Source: Dichetophora obliterata
Lineage: Eukaryota > Arthropoda > Insecta > Diptera > Sciomyzidae
Direction: 5' to 3'
Length of the DNA: 64,000 nucleotides
Assembly: GCA_963920525.1 (NCBI GenBank)
Contig: OY986435.1
Span: forward strand, 272,544,848 to 272,608,847
The position numbers and the translations under genes were made by a program. The notes beneath the pieces are model-generated. The model did not search any database. It had not been told where the DNA came from and saw only the letters and a program-made list of their open reading frames with translations. This document shows, piece after piece, positions 22,033 through 35,100 of this stretch (position 1 is the stretch's first letter; every line of letters starts with the position of its first letter).

Positions 22033-22823
22033 TTGGTTATAATTACCAAAGCAGTAAAAGTTTTCTTGAATTAAAAAATTAAAAACCTTGGTTGTTTACG
22101 AGAAACAACACTTCTTGCAAAGTATTGAAATTAAAAAATCATAAAATTTTTAGACTCGTACGCTTAGTTCTTGTATAACTACTCAATTAGATGCAATATA
22201 TGTACATATATATAAAAAAAAAAGAAGCGCTTTAAAGAAGATATGAAAAAAGTCATGCGAGCTATATGAGAACAAAACATGCTTTAATTTTTATGTAGCT
22301 GAAAGTAATTTAAAGTGAAAAGTTAAGGTTACTTAGGAAATTTTTACATTTCAATTGATATTTAAAGAAATGTAGCGATCAGTAAAACCTCTTTTTAACG
22401 GGAATATATCTGTGCCGACAAGTAATAGCCGCTAAAGTCGGCGACACGCAAAATCGGAAGATTATAGCGTGATCCCAGCCAAAATGACCACACAAAAAGC
22501 AAACTGCCTTTCATACAACTTATAATGGAGATCGAAAACTTTAAAGCAAAATGTTTCGAAGCATTGAAATTACACTTTAGCTATAATTAGCCTTGTCGAC
22601 ACAGATATAATAACAGGCAAAACATGAAATGGACTAGCACCTACTTCTTAATAAGATACACCAGTCAACCACACACACACACCCACTCACACTCACGCAC
22701 ACAATATTGCTAATGCATCTATGATAACAACTAAGGATCATTTACTGCAAAAGCTAATGAATCAATGTAGCTATGGTTTATGGTTTAAGGAAGATTAAAG
22801 AAAAGATAAAGAGTAAAGACTAC
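22033..22823. other. intronic or 3' sequence of Mgat2 with a TIR repeat
   Basis: On the minus strand this lies downstream of the splice donor of the last visible Mgat2 exon. A repeat with ends ATATCTGTGCCGACAAG (about 22405) and CTTGTCGACACAGATATAA (about 22592-22610) is present. A diverged copy surrounds the Tc1 element at 23.8-25.8 kb. A CA-rich run is at 22670-22703. The expected final coding exon was not found here. Confidence 0.5.
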
Positions 22824-23153
22824 CTTCTGATAGACTGAATACAATGACGGAAGAACGTGATAGCTCCATGTCTGTTGTGCTGAATTCTTTTCGGTTGGGT
22901 ATGTGTTTGCATTTGAATTGGTATTTAAATTATTTTTATTAGTATTCGTATCACCGACATACTTTTTCGAATGAAAATTATTTTCGCTAAAATGCGACTT
23001 TAATATATTAGATGATGACGGCAATGACGATGACGTAAGTGATGACAATGATGAAAGTTGCAGTGAATTTCTATTCTTATTATATCCTAACAGATTGTTG
23101 GATGATATCAGCGAAGAAGAAGCAAACTGACTGCTAATAGATTTCTTATTAGT
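22824..23153 (-). CDS. Mgat2: Mgat2 exon 8: Ser/Asn-rich cassette, 330 bp
   Basis: Acceptor TTTGCAG (23155-23154) and donor GTAGTC (from 22823). The exon is exactly 110 codons in phase 0 at both ends, so it can be included or skipped without changing the frame. It encodes low-complexity sequence ([32 protein letters not shown]) ending PSLYSVYQK. Most of it has no counterpart in the conserved catalytic core. An insertion at this position between the EED block and the C-terminal part would be a surface loop. The next exon should encode the remaining catalytic C-terminus. Confidence 0.75.
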
Positions 23154-26100
23154 CTGCAAATGTTTGAAAAAGACGATTTGATTTGCCAAGAAATTAAACA
23201 GTAAAGGAAAAGAAAGTAAGAGTATGTCAGTTAGATATATATATATGTAGATATAATGTGACAGTGAGTGAGTGACTCAATCAACAGAAACATAAACATA
23301 AATTGAAACATACATGTTTATCATAAATATTTTAAAAGATAATAGTAATAGTAATCGGTGCACTTTTAAAATATACAATTTTTTTAGAAATTTTGCTTCG
23401 ACAATAGTCGTTGGTAGAAGCTAAAAAAAAATATAAGCTGCACTTTGCATTTCTCAACAAAAATATTGCATATTTTAAGGTGTGGTTAAAAGTATTTGAA
23501 GTACAAAGCAATTAAATACTAGTAACTTACTTTAGTATTGTAGGTGTAGTAATTGAAAGTCTTTAAATAAGTGCCCAACGACAAAATATTGCATTGTGGG
23601 CACAAATCCTTTGTGCGTTGCTGCATCATTTGGAGTAAATACAAAAAGTCTTCGGCGACATAATGATCCTCCTCAAGAAATAGCACCAAACCTAGCAGAT
23701 TAAAGAAATATTTGAAATTGTCAACATATATTTAAAGATAAAAAAGGTATATCGTTAATACAGTGTCGGGCAGATTTTTTTGTGTTCCACGTATACAGTA
23801 GGGGTCACGAATTTAGCACACTTAAAAAAGTAAAGTGAATACTTATATTTTCCATTTATTCGTTGTAAATTTTTAATTAACTTTTTTTTAGTGTATATAT
23901 TATGACTTCTTTATTTCTTATATACATTTTTTTATTTCAAACATTTTTTTTTAGGACTTAAAATCAAATAAGAATTCAAAATAAGCATTTCGACTTGGTC
24001 ATGAATTTAGCACACGAGCGAAAAAATGTCTAGGATGAAAAATATAATCAAAATTGATTGCATAAAACTCAATATTTCGTAGGAAATCCCTTATTATTAA
24101 TTACTGCATCTCATATCCTTGGTAAACTTTCGAGCAAAGCCTCACAACGGTACTTTGGAATACTATACCGAATTCTTTGGTGTTGGATTTTACAAATCTC
24201 CACAAATCTGGCAAATTTTTGGATTTTACTGTTAGTATTTGCTGATCGACATCCCTCCACAGATTCTCAATCAGGTTTGAGTCCGATGATTGCGATGGCC
24301 ACTTCAAAATATCAATGTGTTTGTCTTCCAAGCAACTCTTAACTATGTGAGCACTGTGCTCGGATCATTATCCTGCATAAAACGCCATTAAAGCGGCAAA
24401 TTATCCTCTTGAAACGGTATCATGGTATTGACAAGTATGTTTTTGGAAGCGTTCTGATCCATTTTTTGATAAATTTTAACAATCGGACCAACTCCGTGCC
24501 AAGAAAACACCGCCACCACCATAACATTTCAGCCATCCTGTTTTGTGTTGCATGTTTTGAGGACGCCACACATATTGTTTGCTGTCAGATGCGAACCGGC
24601 AAAACTTTGATTTATCCCTCCAAAGCACATTTTTCCAAAAATTCGTTGACTTTTTAAATTTTCTTTTGCAAACGCAAGATTGCATTTAATATTTTTTTGC
24701 GACACATGTGGTGTATGTTGGGCTATAAAGCTACGGAAATTGTTTTCATTCAAGCGTCTTCTTATGCCTTTTGAGGATTCATTTATGCGGATTCATAATT
24801 TCATTTTAAATTTTATTTGAGGTCTTAAAAGGATCACTAAGTGAAGCTCTATAAATCAAATGGCCCTCTCTTGCTATTGTTTTTCGCGCTCTAGGTCGCT
24901 ATTTTAAATTTTTAATGCTCTAACATGGTAGAAGAATACAGGTATATGCACCAGATGAGAGCATACTCCCGGAATTGTCAAAACGAAGTAAAACTTTTTC
25001 TTTATTTTCTTTTGTTTCCATTCGCCACACAGCTAAATTTGACAGACATGGCAGTATGGAAAGAGAGCACAGTCAGCGCAGCATATACCTCTATCCTTCT
25101 ACCATGTGCTCTAATACTGCTCTACATGTTGTAATGCGTTATAAAATAACTTTCACGAACATCTAAGAAGCAGAGCAATCTCTGAAACTGTGCTTCCACC
25201 ATTTTTCATTTGCTGAATCAAATGCCGCTGAGCCTCTGAACATCAGTAGCCGCCTTTCGCCATATCTTTCTGCAATTTTTTGCTAGAACTCAAATAGAAA
25301 CTTAATAAATTTAGTATATCTTACTAGTAAAGTTTAATTAACGAAAATAAAATACGATATGGAACAGTAATTCTAACCTGTGCTAAATTCGTGTCCAGCA
25401 TTAATACTACTATTGATTTATACTACTTGAAATATGTCAGAAAATTTAAGAATAACTAAGAAACCAACTAACGGTACATAAAGTTAACTTCATAAACAAT
25501 AATCAACAAAAAATATTTGATTACAATTCTTAAGCTAAGATGTGAAAATTTCAAATTAGAGTTACTAACACAATGTGTGCTAAATTCGTGACCACCACTG
25601 TATATCATTATGAACACACAAAATCTTCTAGCATGACCTTAGCCAAAGATATGACGCAAAAACAAAAGACCCTTTCATATAACTTATATGGCGATTGAAA
25701 ACTTTGAAGCAAGATTAATGGAAACTTTGAAATAAGATTTAAGCAGTTATTGCTCATCGACACAATGTCGATATAACGTAAGATTACACTGTATAAAATT
25801 TTATGTATGCAAAATTTTTGGAAATATGTATGAACAAAATTTTTATTATGTTGATTTTATATGATTTAAATACAAATTCTAAATGTATGATAGTCAACAC
25901 AAATCTGAAAACAACTTCAGTAACCATGCTTTGTTAGTGAAAGACTTCCAACAGACTGTTGGACTCCATAATAATAACATAAGCATAAAGACTAAAGTAA
26001 AGCAAAAATACAACAACAAATGTGAAAATATGAAATGGGAAAAAAACTGAGAAATCGACACTTAAAATCTCATCGCCTCTGTGGTGCAGTGCGCTAGTGC

Positions 26101-29100
26101 GCGTGTGCACAGGCGTATCACAAAGATTTCTGATGAAGCCTTTGGCAGGGCCGAAATTGCAATAAAATCAGCTATTGATTTTTTCCTTTTCATATTGAAA
26201 AAACGTTGTTGTTGTTGTTGTTGTTGTTGTTGTTATTTCTTTGGAAAGATTCGTTAGAACAATTAATTGTTATAACTTTGACCTAAAGCTCAATAAAAGA
26301 TTTTAAACTATCAAACAACTAGAATTTGTATTTAAAATCAAGTATGATTTAAACTGTCAAACATTTAGAATTTGTATTTAAATCATATAAAATCAACATA
26401 ATAAATAACACGGTCATTTAGCTAAAACTTTAAAATTTTTTATTTTTAGAAAATAATGGCATGGCGCGGCATCAAAGAGGTAAAATTAAAAAAATTATGC
26501 ATTACAAGGCATTACGATAATTTCCGTGGCTAATATAAGGTAACTGTGGGGCATGCGATGGAGCAGTTAATTAATTATTTAAAAGCGGCATGTCTAAATA
26601 TCATATAATACAGTCAACAGTTCCAAGTACGTATAATGAAAGCATTTTATTATAGAATAAGCAACATAAATAAATAAATAAACTGGCCATTTCAGCCCTT
26701 GGAAGGACTTTGACCTAGCTTCTATTGATCAATTGTGTTGTACGTGTTATTAAATGCTTGATCACAAATGACCGAGAACTGGACCTACGTGTTTTATGCC
26801 GACTCCTAACGGCTTATGTTCTCAAGAAGCTTTACATGGCAGTTTTTACTCTCTGAGGTTTGCCATTGTCTGCAGAGAGGTGACGACCGAACAGAAAAAT
26901 TAATTCAATTGAAAAAACTTTCTGTCTGAGCTGGAATTGAACCCGGGCTACCGCAGTTTAGCTTAGCTTAGGAGCCACGCACTCTACCCACTAGGCTACG
27001 GCCGTCACTAGAATAAGCAACATAAGCACAATAAAAAACATATTTGTTTTTTTGCTATTAGCCTGCCTTTTTACATTTCCGTCTGCTTATCTGTATTTCA
27101 CATTATCCATCTGTCGATCTGTTTCTTAATGACATCCCGTCCACTACTTATTTATTTAATTTTGCAATACAAATCCGAGCAAAAAATATCCCATAATGCC
27201 TAGTAAGATTTCTGCAAAAAGCGCTTTAGCACTACTTTGTTTTCAGTGTAAGCTTTAAAGCACTCATTAATACATAATCAAGATGAGAAAGTATAGATGT
27301 GCAAAGCTGCCCGACACTGCCCAACACTGCTTTAATACATTCATTACCAGCGGAGTATCTTCGCGAGTAATGACTTGATGGCAAACCTTCTTGTATTTGG
27401 CGTTTCAATTAAAGTTCTTGTAAGTAATAACCGATACACATTGACTGCAACAGACGTTCACCGACAAAACGAAAACTTGCCGTCAGAGAGAAATGTCGCA
27501 CTATTCTCGACGACTTGATTATAATGAACGTAACAGCGACAATCTGTATTTCATACAAAATATAAACAAACTATGCTATGTTCGCTCTTGTCGTCTATCA
27601 AATTAGAAATAGATTGAAGTCTGCGGCAGCAACAATTGTGGTCGTGTTCTCTCTTTGTCGTGCCGTCTTAAAAAAATACATCTTCATAAGAAAACATGCG
27701 TTCTATTTTTTGACAATTGGGGTTCGTCGCTAGTCGCAGTCAATGTGTATCGGCTATAAGGGGTCGCTCATAAACTACGTTACCGATTTTTAGCACCTTT
27801 TTACCCCCTTCTCCTCCGTTACTTTTCGTAGTGCATTTTAACCCCCCCTCCACAAGGTAACGTGACATATGAAATAAAAAATTAATTGCTTTAAACATAT
27901 TATATTATTTTACACAATAGCACTCAGAATTTTCACCAGTATTACTGACTATGCAAATATATATGACTGTATAAATTAAAGGTACAATATAAAAAAAATA
28001 ATTATTATTTATCTATAGTAATAAAACTCATTTGCTGTTTGTTTGTTTGTTTATTTGTTTGTTTGGCCTTTATACAAATCTAAACGGCTCAACGGATTTT
28101 GCTCATACTAGGTTTAAAGACCGGGGCCTCTTCCTGCAAGGATGAAAACGGGAATCTAGTGACAGATGTCCAGAGTACACTGACTTTATGGAGGGAACAC
28201 TTCTCTAAGCTTCTAAATGGCGACGCTAACAACAATCCCGCCAATAGAGATGATATTCCGGAAACCCCAATTTCGGATGACAGCGTCGAGGTTCCGCTAC
28301 CCGACTATGATGAAGTTCTGATAGCTATAGCTCGGCTTAAAAATAACAAAGCCGAGGGAGCTGATGGCTTACCTGCTGAGCTGTTTAAGAACGGTGGCGA
28401 AGCTCTACTTAAATGCATTTACGAGCTTCTATGCAGAATATGATCGGAAGAATGCATTCTGAAAGATTGGAATCTCAGTGTGCTCTGCCCAATCCACAAG
28501 AAAGACGATCCCACTATCTGTGCCAATCACCGTGGGATAAGCCTTCTTAATATCGCATAATATCGCAAGATTGAAGCCCATTGTAAACGAACTGATCGGA
28601 CTTTATCAGTGTGGCTTCAGACCTGGAAAGTCCACCATCGACCAGATTTTCACGCTACGACAAATCTTGGAGAAGACTCAAGAAAAACAAGTCAACACCC
28701 ACCATCTTTTTGTCGACTACAAAGCCGCCTTCGACAGCCCAATAAGGAAGCACCTGTACTCCACAATTTCTGAATTTGGTATTTCTGCAAAACTAATACA
28801 ACTTTGCAGGATGACACTGATCAACACCAGCAGCGCAGTTAAAATCGGGAAGGACCTCTCCCCACCATTTATTACCAAACGAGGTTTCAGACAAGGTGAT
28901 TCCTTATCGTGCGACTTTTTCAACCTAATGCTGGAAAAGATCATCCGAGCTGCTGCTCTGAGACGTAGTGGCACAATATTCTATAAGAGTGTTATGCTGC
29001 TTGCGTATGCTGATGACATCGATATCATTGGCCATAATACGCGCGAAATCAGTGCAGAATTTTCCAGATTAGAAAAAGAGTCAAGTCGAATGGGTCTGGC

Positions 29101-32100
29101 AGTGAATGCAGATAAGACGAAATACTTGGTGTCAACAAACAAACAGTCCCAGCATCTTGGAATCCACGCTACAGTTGACAATACCTCCTTCGAGGTTGTA
29201 AAGGACTTCGTTTATCTGGGATCCAGCATACTCCCAACTCAACCAACGACATCAGCATTGAGATCAAACGAAGAATAACTCTTGCCAACAGGTGTTACTT
29301 TGGGCTCAGTAGGCAATTGAGAGGCAGAGCCCTCTCTCGACGAACGAAAATCACGCTCTATAAATCACTCACCATGTCCGTCCTACTTTATGCATCACAA
29401 ACCTGGACGCTGAGCAGTTTAGATGAAAAGGCTTTAGGAGCATTCGAGAGAAAGATTCTTCGTAAGATCTACGGACCAATCTGCGTCAATGGCGAGTACC
29501 GAATACGGTGGAATGATGAACTGTATGAGCTGTACGCTGACATCGACATAGTCAATTAAAATCGAGCGGCTTCGCTGGCTTGGTCATGTTCAGCGTATGA
29601 AAGACGATTCTCCAGGGAATAAAACATTTGATTCGGTACCCAACGGCGGTCAACGCAGAAGAGGACGACCGCATCTTCGTTGGAAAGACCAAGTAGAGGA
29701 CAACCTGACGAAGCTTGGAATTTCCAACTGGCGCCAGCAAGCGAAAGATAGAAATGGCTCGCGCAAATTCTTAGATGAGGCCAAGACCGACATACGGTTG
29801 TAGCGCCAACCTACTTTTTGTTATTAAAGTTTTTTCCTAAACTACCTCTTTATTTATTATGCTGACTTTATATGATTTAAATACAAATTTTAAATGTTTG
29901 ATAGTTTAAATCATACTTGATTTTAAATACAAATTTTAGTTGTTTGATAGTTTAAAATCGTTTATTGAGCTTAAGGTCAAAGTTAGAACAATTAATTGTT
30001 CTAACGAATCTTTCCAAAGAAACAACAACAAAGTTTTTCAATATGAAAAGGAAAAAATCACTAGCAGATTTTATTGCAATTTCGGCCAGGCTAAAGGCTT
30101 CATCAGAAATCTTTGTGATACCCGTATGATTTAAACTATCAAACATTAAGAATTTGTATTTAAATCATATAAAGTCAACATAATTTTTTGTTATTTTGAC
30201 ATCAAAAACATTCACATATCTTCAAAATTGGAGAAATATTCAGTACAACGACTTTTTCATAAAACATCGTTACCTAAGAATGAGAAAAAAACGACATGAA
30301 AATCAAAGTTTGGTCTTTCGATGCAAATATCTACGCTGTCCATTAATATATTTTATTCAATTTTTTTTTTGTTCAAAAGTTTATTTGTACCGTTAAGTCA
30401 GTGTATATATGTTTGATGATTATGTCAAAAAAGCTCAAAAATATTGACTTTTTACTCAAAAAATGACTCAAAAATTGTTGTTGTTGTAAACAAAACTGAG
30501 TTTTGTTTTAAAATTCTCTATATAGTTTGAGCGTCCTCATTTATCTCTAAGAATGAAGTTGTGTGTCTAGACTCTAGAGTAATTATAAACATTTTGGTTT
30601 ATATAAAATCTTCCTTATAGTAATCTACTTTATTTTTTGCACCTTTTCTATGAACCTTTTCTTTTTGAACCTTTCAGTTAGAACACTAGCTTCTGGCGAA
30701 GCAAAAAACTCGTTTCATTTCCATGGTATGACATTTCGACAAACTATCGAACACCAATGAATATTGAAATAAATAAAGAAGCAACTAGAACAGATGGCAA
30801 CCTTGATAGAGTTGATGGCGGTGATCTATAAATAGCCTACTGCTTTGAAATGTCATATGATTAGCAGCAATACAATTCAAAGGAATGAATTCCAAAATCT
30901 GCGCACTCATGTACTAGTTTAAACAGTGAGTTAATCACAGCTTAATCACTCAAAGACTACTGAAGAGGAAAATGTAGCGATTTCCGAAACAGACTGTCTA
31001 GTCAGCTAAGTGATTGACTCTATACAGAGTTGTTGTTGTTGTTGTAGCCTTCTTTAAAAACTTATTTGATCTAAAGCTCACAATTTAATTCATGTAATAA
31101 TTTCATAGATCATAAAACTAATTAAAAATTGAAAGTGTTTATATTAAAAACGAACTGAGTGTTGTTGGGCTAGTACATTTAGAGATATTAATGAGGGGAA
31201 GTATTTGAAAAATATCTGAATATTCAACCATTGCTTCTCTTTGTGCTCCTAATTCATTTGCTAAATTTTCAATAGGTACATTTAATGATATTCGAACTTG
31301 CTCTTCGATGTCAGCATCCAATAGTGGGGGATCTGATTCGTTTTCTTTACAACAAATGTTGTGAGGAATTCCTGTCGCAACAACAACCATCTTCACTGTG
31401 CTGACTTTCAATCACAATCCCATTGCTAAAACTGGAAATTGTCGCTTCCATACACCAAAAGCTCGTTCTATAGGATTTCTCGTAGCAATTTGAGCCACAT
31501 TATAGCGTTGTTGCAAAGGATTCAAACAATTACGTATTGGCATCATCATGTAGGGTTTGCTAGGATAGCCACCATCAGCAAGTTTCGACTTACAAAAAAT
31601 TATACCTATAATGATGATACCATAAGTTTCAGTTCTTTATATTATTTAATACAAACATAATTACTGGCCACACGGTTAAAAATCTTGGAATAAAATTGAA
31701 ACTTTTCTGTACTTTATATATGACCACACCAGCTTTGGTTTAAAATTTAGTACAAGCTTGGATTGAAATATAAAAAAAAAAAAACTAACACAGTGAACAA
31801 GCATATGCACCTAATAGCCTAATATTGAGCTTCAGCATTGCAATATTTTTTGGTTTAAATTTTAGTACAGAAAAGTTTTAATTATGGTTTAGTATTTGTG
31901 AAAGTTTAAATTTTAAACCTCAAGGCAAGAAAATATGCAGTAGTATTTTAGCTAGACTAAAATTTATTCCAAGATTTTTAACCGTGCAATTAGTTTTATT
32001 GGCTATGACCGGCGCTATCTGATTCAAAACACGTTCAGCAGTTTGCTAACTCATCCTAAATCGAATGTAAAGTTCAGCATCTCTTCACAAATCAAAGTGA

Positions 32101-35100
32101 TTAGGTCTTTCTCGAACTACTGTTGACCGTGGCCAGTGGCGCATTTAGGCATTTTGCCGCCCTAGGCCCGACATTAGCGCCGCCTCTTACATATTAAATG
32201 TTTTTCTTACAATAGAACTAAACTATAAAAGTTGTATTTTTCATTTTTTGCACACATTACATAGAGATTTATACAACATAATAAAAATAAATTTTCATTA
32301 TATGCTCGCGCGAAATCATTTATAACGTTCTCATAACATAGTTTTTGTACTAGATCTGTTTCAATTTTTAATAAGGCATCATAGTTGCCCCACATAGTAT
32401 AATAATTCATTTTAATGTAGAAAATGAGCGTTTTCCTAAACAGTTTTTCCACCTCTTCCTCTCAATCTTCATTAAGCTTGGGCATTTTATGAATGAGTAT
32501 GAATGAAAAATAAAGTCCGCAAACAAACGGATGTATGTGTCAACGAAAGAAATTTGTTTATAAAAACCAGAAACAAGATTAGCAGTGGAACTAACCCTTT
32601 GGACGAAATACAGTCAACTACTACACGAATCGTTCTGTCTTTGAGGAGAAATCGAACAGATGGTACATCGAACAGAGTTACCACCAACATCATATGGAAT
32701 TACTTTTGACACGAGCGCTTTATGCCACACTCGGTCAAACGCCTTTAAAATATTAAGAGAAACAACCTTGTTCTCTCCGAAAAAGTGAGCACATTGGTTC
32801 CATTTTTTGGTTAAGAACTCTATAAGGTCACCAGTAGGCCCTACGGAAACCATATTAGCGATCGATGGTGGAGGTGTCTTATTAGCTGTAAGGAACTCCT
32901 TAGTTAGTTCCATTATTGTTATTCCCTGCTCTGCTAACATCGAACTTATATGCGTCAAGGTTGTACATTGCAATTCTAATGTATATCTTATTAATGCATA
33001 CGTTCCTCCTAAGAGCAGTGTAGAAGTTTATGCAAGCCTTGCGGATTGCATAGAATATGTCATAAGCATAATTGACGTTAATGAAGACATTTTATTGTTA
33101 GGTGATTTTAATCTGCCTGACTTGAAATGGGAATCTTCTGACGATGATACATATTTTTGTGCATCTAATTCGAAGACTCGCCAAGAGCATATATTTGTTG
33201 ATAATATATGTTCTGACTTACAACAAGTGAGTTGTATTTATAATAGTCGTGAAAGACTTCTTGACCTGGTCTTAACTGCAGATAGTAACAATGTGATTGT
33301 TGAGAGGGCCCCTCATGTTTTGACTGCTGTTGATGAATACCATCCACCATTGAGCATATGGTACAAATCAGACAGGGATAATATAGTAAAGTCTAACTCA
33401 ATAGATAAAGTTTATGAATTCAATTTTAAAAAAGCTGACTTTTTGAAGTTGAATCATTTACTTCAAAGTAAACTTCATGTTATTTTAGAATATGTTAATA
33501 ATAACACTCTTGATGATTCAATTAATTTTTTTTATATGGAAATATTTGCTATGTTTTCTCTGTCCGTGCCATATAGCCTCAAATTTACGAAAAATTGTGC
33601 TTACCCCTGGTACACAAAGGAGTTAAAGATTCTTCGCAACAGCAGGAATAGGGCATGAAAAAAATGTCTGTAGCTTGGACTTGAATGACCTAGAAATCTA
33701 CAAGCGTTTGTTTCTGGACTATGAAAATTGCTCAGCTACCTTATATCAAAATTATTTAGACAGTACTAAGCTGAGAATGTTGTCTGATCCGAAGAAATTC
33801 TGGGGTTTCATAAACACCAAAAAAAAATCTGATGGATTCCCTTCATCATTTAAAACCTCTGACGGATTTACTGACGATCCTGTCGTAATTTGTGGTCTAT
33901 TTGCCAATCTCTTTAAAGAGTCATTTTGTTCAGACTCTTTTAATCCTGATGAAGAGTACTTTGAATATATGAACTCTACACCCAGGGATTCGTTGGATTC
34001 AATATCCTTTACTTCAGAGGATATTTTAAAGTATATTGGATTGATCGATGAGGATTTTAATGCTGGACCTGATGGAATTCCTGCCGCAGTGTTAACACGA
34101 TGTGGTTCCGTTCTAAGTCAACCACTGTCCATGTTATTCAATAAATCAATTAGCGAAAGTATTTTTCCACTTTTTTGGAAAAAATCTTTTGTAGGTCCTA
34201 TCTATAAAAATGGTTGCAGGAATGATGTAAACAACTATAGGCCTATCGCTAAACTCTCATCGATTCCAAAACTTTTCGAGCGGCTGGTGTATGATCGTGT
34301 GAAGATTCGTTGTGGGAGAGTCATAACAACTCGTCAGCATGGATTTGTTACTGGCAGATCCACTGTGTCTAATCTCCTCGATTTTACAACGTTTTGCTTA
34401 AATTAATTTTATTCAGGTAACCAGGTCGACTGTATTTACATTGATTTTAGTAAAGCATTTGATAAACTGCCACACAACTTAATTCTATTTAAACTTAAGT
34501 TAATGGGTTTTCCACAATTTTTTGTAAGCTGGATTCAATCGTATCTGACAGAGCGATCTTATCAAATACGATTTCGAGGCGTATTGTCAGCTGAATTTAT
34601 TGCTGAATCAGGTGTTCCTCAAGGTAGCCACCTTGGTCCACTTCTGTTTATTTTAGCCATTAATGATGTAACCCACATCATCAAACACTCTCATCTACTT
34701 ATCTATGCAGATGACATGAAAATATACAGAACAATAGATGCTAAAGACAATTCAGATCTGCTCCAGTCTGATTTGAAATCCTTTGAAATTTGGTGTTCTA
34801 AAAACAATATGTTTCTAAATCCAGATAAATGCCAAACTATGACCTTTTCGCGAAAAAGGAATAATTTAATTTTTGAGTATAAGATAAAAGATACTGCATT
34901 AAGTCGTGTAGATGCTGTCAAAGATCTGGGTATATGCATGGATTCTACATTTGTAAAAAAGCATCTTCTATGCTCGGGTTTATGAAACGCTGGGCCAAAG
35001 AATTTAATAGTATGATCACAACTAAAACACTGTATTATGCAATTGTGCGACCTCACTTAGAGTATGCAAGTCAAGTTTGGTCCCCAAAACAAAAACGTTT

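Larger units (their letters stand above)
23796..25600 (-). mobile_element. Tc1-like transposon with IR/DR termini
   Basis: Termini CAGTAGGGGTCACGA (from 23796) and the inverse TCGTGACCACCACTG (to 25600) are flanked by TA on both sides. The motif GGTCAYGAATTTAGCACAC occurs at 23803 and 23997 on the left. It recurs inverted at 25380 and 25575 on the right, about 195 bp apart in each end. That is the IR/DR arrangement of some Tc1 elements, with two transposase sites per end. The element is 1805 bp and carries a broken transposase on the minus strand and a P-like MITE at 24924-25106. Confidence 0.88.
23757..25790. repeat. older repeat split by the Tc1 element
   Basis: The sequence right of the Tc1 element (about 25620-25790, with CATATAACTTATATGGCGAT and GAAAACTTTGAAGCAAGAT) is a diverged copy of 22480-22610. 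Its left piece (ACAGTGTCGGGCAG, about 23760) lies on the other side of the Tc1 element. The Tc1 copy therefore jumped into an already resident repeat. Confidence 0.5.

Noticed and set aside
26078..26113. A tRNA-like head (GTGGTGCAGTGCGCTAGTGC) suggesting a second SINE
   Set aside because: It has an A-box-like stretch, but no B box, tail or target duplication was found.
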